NCBI GenBank assembly: GCA_016711295.1
Contig: JADJTE010000007.1
Coordinates: forward strand, 186,001 to 250,000
Origin: Sphingobacteriales bacterium
GTDB taxonomy: Bacteria > Bacteroidota > Bacteroidia > Chitinophagales > UBA2359
Length of the DNA stretch: 64,000 nt
Direction: 5' to 3'
In this document: in pieces, positions 46,604 through 56,280 of the stretch
Position numbering within the stretch: the stretch's first letter is position 1
Layout of the letters: each line of letters opens with the position of its first letter
The notes under the pieces: generated by a model
Databases searched by the model: none
What the model was told of the DNA's origin: nothing
The model's input: the letters and a program-made list of their open reading frames with translations, nothing else
Program-made: the position numbers and the translations under genes

Positions 46604-48125
46604 ATGATAAAAAAGACCTTACCTAAATTCCCAGTTTTGACGTTTGGGTTGCCTTTTGAGGGCAGTTTAGATTCGAGTAATCGTTGGGTTCAGTTGGCAG
46701 GCTCATTTCCTTGGGAAGCCATTGAGACAGCCTATCTTAGTAAGATGTGCGCCGACAATGGTCGCCCGTCGCTTCCGGCTCGCTTAGTGCTGGGTGCGTT
46801 GATAATCAAACACTACCTCAATATTTCGGATGCCGAGACCATTTTGCAAATTCAAGAGAACCCCTATCTTCAATATTTTGTTGGGCTTGAAGTTTTTCAA
46901 AAAGCCCCCATATTCGACCCGTCGCTCTTTGTAGCCATCCGCACCCGCTTGAGCGGCGACGGTATAGCTGCCATAGAAAAAGCAATAGCGCAATCGGTGC
47001 GTAGCTACCTTGATAGCCAAGTGCCAGCCAAAGGTAGCCCTTCAGGCTACTTCGGACGATGCCCCACCGGAGCAAGACCCACCAATAGCAGACAAGCGTG
47101 CAAACGCCACATCAGCGCAAGACGAAACGGAGCAAGACACCACCACCCAAACCGAGTCCCAAGTCACTCATCGCGGGCATTTAAAAATAGATGCGACCGT
47201 AGCCCCTCAAAAAATAAAGTTTCCAACCGACCTTGATTTGCTCAATGAAGCTCGAAAAAAGACAGATAATTATATTGATTTGCTCTGCGCTCAATTGAAT
47301 TTACCGCGCCAAAACTTCCGAACCTACCGTCGGATAGCCTATAAAAATTATCTAAACATCGCCAAAAAGAAAAAGAAAAAAAAGAAAGAGTTGCAAGTAG
47401 GTATCCGACAACAATTGGGCTATTTGAAACGTAACTTACTGTTTGTCAAGGCTTTAATCGAACAAGTTCGCAGCAATGAACCCCAAGCAACATTAAAAGG
47501 ATGGCGTAAAAAGGAACTAAAAGAATATGAAACGATACAAAAACTGTATGAACAACAAAAGAAAATGTATGACAACCAAAAGAGAACTTGTGAAAACCGC
47601 ATCGTATCTATCTCCCAGCCATATATTGCGTCCGATTGTGCGAGGCAAACAACATGTAAGCACAGAGTTTGGAGCGAAAATCGGCATCGCCACCGTAGAT
47701 GGCATCACCACCATAGATAACTTTTCGTGGGAAGCCTATAACGAAAATCAAGACCTTGAAACACACATCAATCGTTATAAAGAACTATATGGTGTATTGC
47801 CCGAAAGCGTCAATGCTGACCGAATATACCTTACACAGAAAAATCGCGCACTCGCCAAACAACTCGGCTTTCGGCTCATCGGCAAGCCACTCGGTCGCCC
47901 CAAAAAGAAGACCACACTGCCAAAGCAAAACGAATTGCCCAAGTTGAACGAAACCAACGCAATATCGTAGAGGGCAAAATCGGGCAAACCAAAAACCGCT
48001 ACGGCTTAGACCGTATTGCAGCAAAATCCAATGAAACAACCCGTGTTTGGGTTACTTGCTGTATCATAGCCACGAACATTGCTCGATGGCTCAAAGCACT
48101 GTCTTTGTGCCCATTCAAAATATGG
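46604..48125 (+). pseudogene. IS5/IS1182-like transposase, copy 2, frameshifted and cut by IS4
   Basis: MIKKTLPKFPVLTFGLPFEG to AKGSPSGYFGR in one frame. The next frame from ~47010 carries VALQATSDDAPPEQD to ENRIVSISQPYI. A +1 shift then follows (as in copy 1), giving LRPIVRGKQHVSTEFGAKI to GKPLGRPKK; a lost A near 47908 shifts again, and RIAQVERNQRNIVEGKIGQ follows. C-terminal ~20 residues lie beyond the IS4 insertion (49707-49790). The catalytic core is complete if shifts are ignored. Confidence 0.85.
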
Positions 48126-48134
48126 TACTATATC

Positions 48135-49700
48135 CTGAAAACTCTACAGATTTCAATTTAGGAGATTTTTTTATTTTGTTGATGTAAGATATGTTTTGAT
48201 TTTATTACTATCGTTATTGCATTAATTTTTATTCGCTTTGTTGTTTGTTTGGTGCATAACAGCTATTTTAGCGTCATTTTTCATCAAACAAGTTACATAG
48301 ATGTGTAAGTTGAAGCAATACCTTTTGCCTTTATTGGCACGTTTAGCACAAAAGCAAGTTCGCGGTAACCTTAAAAGCTAATAGACAAGATGGTCGCCAA
48401 GGGCGGTAGCAATCTTTACAGCCTTTATGAAAATAAATCGGAATATGTTAATGTTTGTCGTATGTTAAGCGGAGATTTGAATACCGTTGTTGATACGGAT
48501 AAGCTCAATATCAGCCTTTTGCAGAATGCCATTCCCTTTTTTAAGGGCAAAAAAGTGGTATCTATCGTTCATGATTGCAGCCCTATCCGCAAGCCCGAGA
48601 GCCGTGTTTTAGATGGTTTGGGCAAGGTTCAGTCCTTAGACAATACCGTTGTTAATGGCTACAATACCTTTGCTACGATAGCTGTTGATGTTGGAGGTCG
48701 GGAAGTTCGGCTGCTTGCTTGCACTCCTTTCAGCAACGGCGTTGATAGCTATGTAAGCAAAGAAGAACGAAAGGCTTATGAAACAGGACAGATTAAAGAC
48801 CCTCAGCGGCGAGCCGCCATAGCGGCTTATGATGCTTCTGGCGAGAGCCACCACCAAAAAGACATCGTATTTGCACAAGTGCGCTTGGTTTCGGCGCATA
48901 TTAAATCGATAGACCCCGATATATCAGTTGTAGATATTTTTGATAGAGGTTTTGATGATGTAGAATTGTTTGAGTTAGAAACAGCATTAGGGCACGATTT
49001 TATTATCCGTTGCAAAGCCAGCCGAAACAGCAACAGGATGTATATAGACGAAAAAGGAATAGAAAGATGCCTAAAATTAAAAAATCAACGCTTTTGGAAA
49101 GGCGACGAAGTGATGTATGACCGCATTAGCTTCAAAAAAAAGACCTATAAAAACGTCAAAGGCGTTTTTGAGTGGAACACAGTAGAAATAAACGGCAATA
49201 TCTATTCGGTTTTGAGGGTTACATTTTATCAAAGTAATGGAAAAAAGATATTCAGCGATGACATGTTACTGCTCACAAGTCTGACTATTACTGGCTTAGA
49301 AATGGCAAAACTAATTTGGGAAATGTATATGCAACGAATGGCGATAGAGTCTGTTTTCAAGTTCTGTAAAGATGAGTTGCAGTGGGAGGCACCAAGAGTG
49401 AATGATTGGCTAACGATGAAGCACTTGTTAAGTCTTGTCTATTTTGTAGCAGGGTATTTTTACGAAATAAAAGACGACCTTGTCCAAGATGAAGGTATTC
49501 AGTGGCTAGCAAAAATTGCTAACGGAAAAGGAAAAGTAAGCCCGCACTTTATTCTAAAAGGAATTGCCATGTTGATTGCCTACATCGAAATCAAAAAACT
49601 TATAGACGAAGGAGCAATAACAGAAGAACACATATTGTATGCAGAAAGTATATTTATGTCAGGATAATTATAGTGCGATGAAAATCTGTAGAGTTTTCAG
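48135..49700 (+). mobile_element. IS4-family insertion sequence (1566 bp), nested in IS copy 2
   Basis: Perfect inverted ends CTGAAAACTCTACAGATTT / AAATCTGTAGAGTTTTCAG and a 6-bp duplication TATATC (48129-48134, 49701-49706). The empty site is preserved in IS copy 1 near 2652 (ACTATATCCGAAATT), which proves the insertion boundary. Young and well preserved. Confidence 0.94.
48301..49667 (+). CDS. IS4-family transposase, probably full length with one A-run shift
   Basis: The long frame from 48390 gives 425 residues. An N-terminal piece MCKLKQYLLPLLARLAQKQVRGNLK (48301) joins it if CTTAAAAG at 48371-48377 had one more A, giving NLKKLIDKMVAKGG. DDE: SIVHDCSPIRKP (D), VVDIFDRGFDD (D), and YMQRMAIESVFKFCK, an exact Y-x2-R-x3-E-x6-K signature of IS4. 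C-terminal helices (KGIAMLIAYIEIKKLI). The only near-intact transposase in the window. Reads through the inside of IS copy 2. Confidence 0.92.
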
Positions 49701-49798
49701 TATATCCGAAATTATTTCTCCTATTACATCATATTTACAAATAACACTTTCTTTAATATTCAAAAATATATAAAAGCACCTGCTTTTTAAGCACACTC

Positions 49799-50517
49799 TA
49801 ATTAAACCTGACGGTCTGGTTGCCAGCAACGATGACCTACATTTTGCCGAGAACGGATACGCCACACTCGATTGTCTGCCTACTGGTATCTACCAAATCA
49901 TCGTAACTGATTTAGTCACAGGCTGCGCAGCTACTGCGAGTGCCCAACTCAATGCCCCTACTCCTACACCTTTGGCAATAGGCAATTTTTCGGTTAAACC
50001 GACAAGCAATACGAATGAATGCGATGGACAGTTGGTGTTTGACCAAATCAATGGACTTAGTTTTGACCCTGCTGAGTATTCGTTTGCTTGGTCTGACTGC
50101 ACTAATTGCAATACCCCAACACGCACAGAGCTTTGTCCAGGGTATTACACCGTCACAGCGACCCACTTGCTCACCGGCTGCCAAGGGCAAGCTACTGCTT
50201 ATGTCCATCTTATTTGTACCGTCTCACCCAACCTCATCAGTACATTGGGCAATGAAGTAATCAACACTATTGATGTATATCCCACTACTTTTGAACTGGC
50301 TGCCAACGTCAAATTTAGGCTCAACGGCGATGCACGTGTCACGGTGAACGTGTATAATTTGTACGGAATGCCCATCAAAAAACTCTTAGACGACGAATTG
50401 ATGACAATGGGAGAGCATTACTTAGAATATGATGCCAGCGACGACCCCGACGGCGTTTATATATATGTGGTCAATGCTTGCCAAGAAACAAAAGGCGATA
50501 TCGGCATCAAATACTAA
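49799..50517 (+). pseudogene. 3' part of the IS-disrupted propeller gene with T9SS type A sorting domain
   Basis: Reading resumes after the IS: KPDGLVASNDDLHFAENGYATLDCLPTGIYQIIVTDLVTGCAATASAQL and FAWSDCTNCNTPT ... LCPGYYTVTATHLLTGCQGQAT, two SprB-like ~80-residue repeats. The end is a sorting domain: IDVYPTTFELAANVKF, VTVNVYNLYGMPIKKLLDDE, DPDGVYIYVVNACQ, GIKY. One open frame to 50517, so the damage is in the 5' part and at the IS. Without its own start it cannot be secreted. Confidence 0.85.
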
Positions 50518-50610
50518 GAATAGGGTTTGCCCTGATACAAAAAACACTCAAAAGAGTTTCTTTGCCCATGCTATATTTTCTAAATCGTTGGGCTTGCATC
50601 TCGTTTTGAT

Positions 50611-50642
50611 AGCCTGCGATACGCATCGCGGGCTATTTTTTT
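50611..50642 (+). terminator. Rho-independent terminator after the propeller pseudogene
   Basis: Stem AGCCTGCGAT / ATCGCGGGCT with an ACGC loop and one T-G pair, then ATTTTTTTA. 94 bases past the stop. Confidence 0.85.
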
Positions 50643-50741
50643 AGCTGCCCTGCTGAACAAATTTACCCAATTATTTGGGCATTCTTTCGGGTAGCCCAAG
50701 TTTTTACTTTCGTTTCTATGTAGTAGCGCGTGCTTTTGTCG

Positions 50742-50749
50742 TATCTTTG
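50742..50749 (+). promoter_or_regulatory. -7 box for the sorbosone-dehydrogenase-like gene
   Basis: TATCTTTG, 42 bases upstream of the ATG at 50791. Confidence 0.65.
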
Positions 50750-50790
50750 TCGCGCGTTTCGGCGCAGCAACTACCTAAATAATTATAGCC

Positions 50791-52435
50791 ATGTTATTTC
50801 AACTTAATCATTGGCGCGGGCTTATTGTGTTAAGCCTTGCTCTATGGAGTGCTTGGGCAAGCCCCCTCGCTGCCCAACCCGCTACCCTCGCCTTAGAAAA
50901 CGATACCCTCGAAGTATCGACACTCATCAATAATTTAGATGTGCCTTGGGAAATTCTGTGGGGTCCGGATAATTTTATTTGGATGACCGAGCGCGGCGGC
51001 ACAGTAAGTCGCGTAAACCCCGACACAGGGCAGAAAACCGAAATATTAGACATAAGCGACTGCATAGAGTGGCAAGAGTCGGGCTTGTTGGGCATGGTGC
51101 TTCACCCCGATTTTGCCGCCAATCCATACATATATTTGGTATATACCTATTTAGTAGGCGGCAGCGACATCACCGAACGCCTCGTGCGCTATACTTATAA
51201 CGGCACAGCATTGACCAACCCGCTTATACTGCTCGACGGCATACCGGGCAATACTACGCATATAGGTTCGCGCCTCCTCATTACGCCCGACATGAAATTG
51301 ATTATGACTACGGGCGACGCACAAGACCAACCTTCGGCGCAAAATACCGATGACCTGACGGGCAAATTCCTACGCCTCAATTTAGATGGCTCTATCCCCG
51401 ACGATAACCCCATTGCCAATAACCCCACCTATACTTTTGGACACCGCAACGCACAAGGTTTGGTATTGGCGAGTAATGGAATTATGTATAGTTCAGAACA
51501 CGGACCTACCAACGACGATGAATTTAACATTATCACCGCCAATCGCAACTATGGCTGGCCTACTGTACACGGCTTCTGCAACCAACCCAACGAAATTACG
51601 TTTTGTAACAATAACGACGTAGTAGAACCCTTAGCCGCTTGGACACCAACGCTCGCCGTAGCAGGCATAGATTATTATAACCACCCCGCCATACCCGACT
51701 GGCAAAATTGCGTATTGCTGTGCGCCATGAAAGCCCAACGCCTCATTCGGATGCGCTTATCGCAAGACGGCACCGAAGTATTGAGCCAAACCAATTATCT
51801 CAATAATCAAATTGGACGTATCCGCGACATCTGCATATCGCCGATGGGCGATGTGTATATCTCTACCAGCAATGAAGATGCCTATGGCGACGGCACCCCC
51901 GACCGCATTCTGCGCCTACACAATCCCGCGTTCAGCATCGAGGCGCAGCCCTCTTTTAGCAGCAACGACACCTGTTTGAGCGTACAATTTACCAATACAT
52001 CGGTCGATGCCGATACGTATTTGTGGGATTTTGGCGATGGTTATACCACTACCGACCCGTCGCCGCTGCACCTATACGCCCAAGCAGGCACCTATACCGT
52101 CCAACTCACTGCTACTAATATTTATGGCAGTAATAGCACCAGTGCTATCGTTACCGTAACAGATTGCAGCATCGGCATCCAATGCCGCCATAGCCCAAGC
52201 CCTGCGCCTCTATCCCAATCCTGCGTCGCTGCGTTTATATATCGATTATCCGTCCGAGTTGCAAGGCGGTACTGTCGAGATAAGCCTTCTCAATGGTCAA
52301 ACGGTCTATACCCAAAGCCTGCCTATCAACCGCACTACATTCGACCTGCCTGTCGATGCGTTAGCGCGTGGCACGTATATCGCCACTTTCCGCCGCGGCA
52401 GCATTGCTGTTAGCCGTGTATTGAGTTTGCAATAA
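50791..52435 (+). CDS. Secreted PQQ-dependent sugar dehydrogenase-like protein with PKD and T9SS type A domains, frameshifted
   Basis: Signal peptide to AAQ (~residue 29). Residues ~35-385 form a glucose/sorbosone dehydrogenase propeller: LDVPWEILWGPDNFIWMTERGG, ESGLLGMVLHPDFAANPYIY, FGHRNAQGLVLASNG, SEHGPTNDDEFN, NYGWPTVHGFC. Residues ~400-465 are a PKD domain (YLWDFGDGYTTTDPSP, AGTYTVQLTATN). The frame ends early in nonsense, but a shift near 52180 opens IAQALRLYPNPASLRLYIDYP ... LLNGQTVYTQ ... RGTYIATFRRGSIAVSRVLSLQ, a complete T9SS sorting domain, ending 52435. Oxidises sugars if PQQ is bound; substrate unknown. Confidence 0.85.
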
Positions 52436-52595
52436 AAAACACACATTGCAATAGTTTTCTTATAGGAATACGTATTGAGAAACGGTATTCCTACCATTTT
52501 TTATCGCCTCTTTTGCCCGCCCAAGCATTATTTGGCACATGTTTCGGGGTCTATGCCACCGTTTCTCTGTTGTGCCTTTGCCTGTCCGTATCCTT

Positions 52596-53522
52596 ATGCA
52601 ACACGCTAAGTTTTCCGCTACTACGCCTCTATCGGCACATATAGCACTTTTGAGCGTCAATATTATCTACGGCATCAATTTTGTGGTTGCCAAAGAGGTC
52701 ATGCCTGCTTATATTGGACCTTTGGGTTTTATTGTCATACGGGCGGGTGTAGCTATGTTGCTGTTTTGGATAGCTGCTGCTTGGTGGCGGTCGTATCATA
52801 GCCATTCTGCCCCTCCTACATTTAGCCGCCGCGAGTGGGCAACGCTCTTGCTGGGTGGTTTGACGGGTGTAGCCGCCAACCAAACGCTATTTTTCAAGGG
52901 TTTGTCGCTCACTTCGCCCATTCATGGGGCACTTATCATGATTACGACCCCTATTTTGGTACTGCTCTTATCCGTAGGACTTATTGGTAGCGAGCGGCTC
53001 ACCTGGCGCAAATCGGCGGGCGTATTGTTGGGTTTGTCGGGTGCAGCAATGGTTATTCTGTCCAGCACCCGCCACACCTCAGATGGTTCGTCGGCATTGG
53101 GCGATTTTTGCATTTTCCTCAATGCCCTTTCTTACGGCTTCTATTTGGTGATTATAAAACCCCTGCTGATGCGCTACCATTTTTTAGACATCACTAAATG
53201 GACATTTTTAGTCGGTTTTTTGTTGGTCTTGCCCTTGGGCGGGCGCGAATTTTGGGCTATCGAATGGCATAGTTTCACGCCTTACGTATGGGCATGTGTA
53301 GCATACGTAGTAATTTTAGTGACATTTATGGCTTACCTACTCAGTGTTTTTGCCCTCCGCCATGCCGATGCGTCGTTGGTGAGTAGCTATATCTATACGC
53401 AACCGCTTATCACCAGCATCATTGCCTTATCATTGGGCAAAGACCAATTGCAGCCCATTACGCTGATAGCTGCCGCCCTTATTTTTGTGGGTGTTTATTG
53501 GGTTAGCGCATCACAGAAATAA
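52596..53522 (+). CDS. EamA-family (DMT) transporter
   Basis: 308 residues from MQHAKFSATTPLSAHIALLSV; the frame opens at 52539, but the leading 19 residues are not typical. Ten predicted helices in two EamA repeats: IIYGINFVVAKEVMPAYIGPLGFIVIRAG and, in the second half, ALGDFCIFLNALSYGFYLVIIKPLL. The second repeat ends ALRHADASLVSSYIYTQPLITSIIALSLG. Inner membrane exporter or permease of small metabolites (amino acids or similar); specificity cannot be predicted. Between two T9SS-secreted proteins. Confidence 0.9.
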   Translation: MQHAKFSATTPLSAHIALLSVNIIYGINFVVAKEVMPAYIGPLGFIVIRAGVAMLLFWIAAAWWRSYHSHSAPPTFSRREWATLLLGGLTGVAANQTLFFKGLSLTSPIHGALIMITTPILVLLLSVGLIGSERLTWRKSAGVLLGLSGAAMVILSSTRHTSDGSSALGDFCIFLNALSYGFYLVIIKPLLMRYHFLDITKWTFLVGFLLVLPLGGREFWAIEWHSFTPYVWACVAYVVILVTFMAYLLSVFALRHADASLVSSYIYTQPLITSIIALSLGKDQLQPITLIAAALIFVGVYWVSASQK

Positions 53523-53928
53523 AGCGTTCAGCACGGTTCAAAATCTAACTCGGTAGCATTTGCTCAACCATTTTTTTGTCCAATAAATTTTGGCAATGGT
53601 TTATGCCAATTATCCTATTCGCCCCCCCCAAAAAAAAAGCTGCCTCGACATTAAACCAAGCACCCTTGTTGCTGTCTTATTGTTGTCTTGTTTCGTAAAT
53701 GCATAGTTTGGTTGTGTTAGTGCCACCGTTTGTAACTTCCCCTAACAGGCGGTGGCCTTTTTTTGCACTCCCGCACTATATTGCCCCAAATAACTTAGCT
53801 TTGCTCTAAGAAAGTATACTAAACAAACCCTCAATAGCGTTAAAGCGCAGTTAGATGCCTATTTCTACTACAGTCCCTTATTGATTTATTGCTATTAACC
53901 ATTTTTCTAAAAATACATCAATCTATCT
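53523..53928 (+). other. Non-coding gap, possible small RNA with terminator
   Basis: 406 bases. It holds an odd C8A9 run (53623-53639) and a strong terminator at 53722-53764, which is 200 bases after the EamA stop. The stretch 53640-53764 could be a long 3' UTR or a small RNA gene; no -7 box was found that decides it. No ORF of coding character. Confidence 0.4.
53722..53764 (+). terminator. Rho-independent terminator
   Basis: Stem GCCACCG / CGGTGGC with a 21-base loop and a trailing CTTTTTTT. Confidence 0.8.
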
Positions 53929-54406
53929 ATGAACTATTTAAAATCCTTGTTCCTAACTCTATTGCTCGGTATCTTTTCGGCGGGTTCTGCCTTTGCGCAA
54001 GATGGTTTCAATTTAGAAGAATTCGGTATGCCCGAAAGCAATTTTCCTGCGCCGCCCAATAGCGATGGTGCTACGGCTATTGTCAATTATAATTTGGATT
54101 ATATGGATTTGAACGATGGCAGCAATATTATCCATATCGACGATGCGTCGGGTGCCAAGTTGTATGCCTATTATTACAAAAAAGACAATAGCTATACCTT
54201 GATTGTGCAAACAAAAGAAGGAAAAGACGTACCTTTGCGCGTAACAGGCTCGGAAGAAAACCCAGGCTGCGTATTTGCCCGCATAGGGCGCGATTGGATT
54301 AATGTGCTTTGTTCTGACTATTTGAGTTATACCGAAAAACGCCCCGAAATTAAAAAAGACCCCAAAAAAAGACGAGAAAAAAGAAACCAAGCCACAAGGC
54401 AAATAA
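53929..54406 (+). CDS. Small secreted hypothetical protein
   Basis: About 158 residues after correction. Signal peptide MNYLKSLFLTLLLGIFSAGSAFAQ. The mature part is acidic and beta-like (NYNLDYMDLNDGSNIIHIDDASGAKLYAYYYKKDNSYTLI, NPGCVFARIGRDWINVLCSDYL) with two Cys. The uncorrected frame runs to 54456 with an unlikely tail. Removing or adding a base in the A7 run at 54364-54370 gives KDEKKETKPQGK and a stop at 54406, a normal Lys-rich end. No family recognised. Likely periplasmic; function unknown. Confidence 0.65.
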
Positions 54407-54711
54407 TCCCCCTCCTATTCCCCACCCCAAGCCTTATGCTGCCGATGCCCACTTAGCGACATCGGCAGCATGAGGTTTTGATGCGTATTTTATTTTAAAA
54501 TATAAATTTGTAAGAATTAAGGAATAGAAAAACACGACAAAATTACATTTGTGACAAAGAATGTAGATACACTAAACCGAACTTTTTCCCTTGCTATCGG
54601 TTTCTATGTGTGTAGGGCAAAAAAGCGCGAATACCTTTCTGTTTCTGCATAATCCCTAAAAAAACAATTATCATCATTTCCCTCCCAAATCCCTTTCATT
54701 TCAGTACCGTT

Positions 54712-55017
54712 ATGCAAGATATTACCGTTCAGGAACTAAAACATCGCTTAGACAACGAAGAGCAATTGTTCGTTATTGATGTGCGCGAACCTTATGAATA
54801 CGAAGAATTTAATATTGGCGCAGAAAACATACCACTTGGCAACCTACCCGCTACCCTCAACCAATTAGAAGATTACAAAGATGTCGAAATCGTTGTGCAT
54901 TGCCGTTCGGGTAAGCGCAGCGCGACAGCCCAACAATTGATGACGCAAGCAGGATTTAGCAAAGTGCGCAACCTGTTAGGCGGCATGGAAGATTGGAAAC
55001 GCCAATTTGCGGTATAG
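54712..55017 (+). CDS. Rhodanese-like domain protein
   Basis: 101 residues, single rhodanese domain: LFVIDVREPYEYEEFNIG (DVRE motif), AENIPLG, then the active-site loop VVHCRSGKRSATAQQLM with the catalytic Cys, and LLGGMEDWKRQF. Cytoplasmic. Single-domain rhodaneses carry sulfane sulfur to acceptors such as cyanide, thioredoxin or tRNA-modifying enzymes. Overlaps the next reading frame by 11 bases, so both are likely cotranscribed. A weak TACATTTG box at 54544 could be its promoter. Confidence 0.92.
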   Translation: MQDITVQELKHRLDNEEQLFVIDVREPYEYEEFNIGAENIPLGNLPATLNQLEDYKDVEIVVHCRSGKRSATAQQLMTQAGFSKVRNLLGGMEDWKRQFAV

Positions 55018-56026
55018 CACGCGCCCTATTTTTTCTATCTCTAAGCGGTCAATAGCCTTTTGCGCAACATGTATAGGACTATTGGCCCTTTACCTGTTGC
55101 AAGTCGTAACCCACACCATCAGCCCTCCGCCGCGTATGATTATTTTATTCTCATCGTTATTGATTATAACCTTTGCGGGTTATAGTATGTACTACTTTTC
55201 GGAAGAAAGCAAAATACTCACCCTGCGTGCTCGCATAATAGTATTGGGTATTTTGAATGCCTCAATCATAGGGCTATCGTTTTGGGGCATCGACGACAAT
55301 TACCACCGCGAGTTTTTGCAGGCTTGGCTACCCGTAGAACAGCCCATACCGCAATTGCTCTACTATATGGCGGCGGGTCTATTAGGTGTCTTGGCAGCGA
55401 GTGTGTATCTGCGAAATAGCTCTTGGTCGAGCCAAGTCGTCGTTTTATCGCTCGCCTTAGTGTTTGCGCGGTTTATCCATTATTATCTACCCGGTTATGC
55501 TATTGCAGCCGCCTTATATGTAGCAGGTGCTTTCTATTTGTTTGCGCTCGTAAGCAATATTTTTCAAACAGCCTGCACGCATAACTGCTATTTTAGGTAG
55601 CGCATTTATATTGCTTATCTTGGTGATGATAGCCGACGGACTTCGCTACCACCACTATTGGGCTACTTTCGGGACTATCCTATTCACATTTGGGGTATGG
55701 ACGCGCTATTTTTGGCTCTTGGAATACAAACGCCGACAAAAATGCCCCCAGAATGTAGCGGTTGGGGTAAAAAACCGCCAAATTTAACGATATTTTTTTG
55801 GTGGGCTTTGGGCTATACAGAACGCACCCAAAGCGGCGACTATGAGCTGGAAACCAAACAAACAATGATGCGAACACTTGGCTACAAAGATTACCAAGCC
55901 CTGCCCAGCACCTGCCCCAAATGCCAAGGCAAAGGCTGGCTCTACCGCGACAACTATGCCGACGATATTCTGTACACCCCCGACCTACCCGCCCCAACTC
56001 AAACCCAGCCGCAAACTCAAGTCTAA
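55007..56026 (+). CDS. Polytopic membrane protein with C-terminal CxxC motif, frameshifted
   Basis: The first frame (55007-55600; TTG start or an upstream shift) has six hydrophobic helices (IGLLALYLLQVV, MIILFSSLLIITFAGYSMYYF, LLYYMAAGLLGVLAASVYL and others). A shift near 55565 opens KQPARITAILGSAFILLILVMIADGLRYHHYWATFGTILFTFGVWTRYFW. A second shift near 55740-55790 leads to ERTQSGDYELETKQTMMRTLGYKDYQALPSTCPKCQGKGWLYRDNY, where CPKCQGKGW is a DnaJ-type zinc motif half. ~335 residues joined. No family recognised; position after the rhodanese hints at a sulfur or redox theme, as inference only. Confidence 0.55.
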
Positions 56027-56041
56027 ACCGCTGTTAAAATA

Positions 56042-56180
56042 GTAACGTAGCTATTCAGGGTATAGGGTTTTGGGTATGGGGCAATGGGCTATATCTATCT
56101 AATAATGCCTGAAATCATTGCATATTCGATTAAAAAAATAGCTATCCTTGTGGGCTGTTTCTACAAGCCGAGATAGTTAC
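56042..56180 (+). repeat. Family A element, copy A5, left of the RM gene
   Basis: The left end is damaged (GTAACGTAGCTATTCAGGG instead of GTAACTATTTAGGG); the right end is GAGATAGTTAC. The inner sequence GCCTGAAATCATTGCATATTCG is that of the family. Possible 8-bp duplication GTTAAAAT (56033-56040) and GATAAAAT (56181-56188), imperfect. Confidence 0.8.
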
Positions 56181-56261
56181 GATAAAATGTAAATACAAAA
56201 CCCAACAAGGCATACAAATATAATGTTATGTGCAGTTCCGCCGCTTTTTTGTTTAATCTGC

Positions 56262-56269
56262 TACCTTTG
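56262..56269 (+). promoter_or_regulatory. -7 box for the restriction-modification gene
   Basis: TACCTTTG, ending 11 bases before the ATG at 56281, so the leader would be only a few bases. The ATG at 56299 is the alternative start and would give a more usual leader. Confidence 0.55.
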
Positions 56270-56280
56270 CGGTGCTGCAA

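Larger units (their letters stand above)
46467..49798 (+). mobile_element. IS5/IS1182-like insertion sequence, copy 2, interrupted by an IS4 element
   Basis: Same ends as copy 1, 6-bp duplication TAATTA (46461-46466 and 49799-49804). Without the inner IS4 element and its duplication it is 1760 bp. Inserted in the secreted propeller gene. Copy 2 differs from copy 1 mainly by A-run lengths and small indels, so both are recent. Confidence 0.93.

Noticed and set aside
55658..56026. Independent 122-residue gene
   Set aside because: Its first third is the wrong frame of the membrane protein (KQPARITAILGSAFILL frame); only the last ~70 residues look real, so it was joined with 55007.
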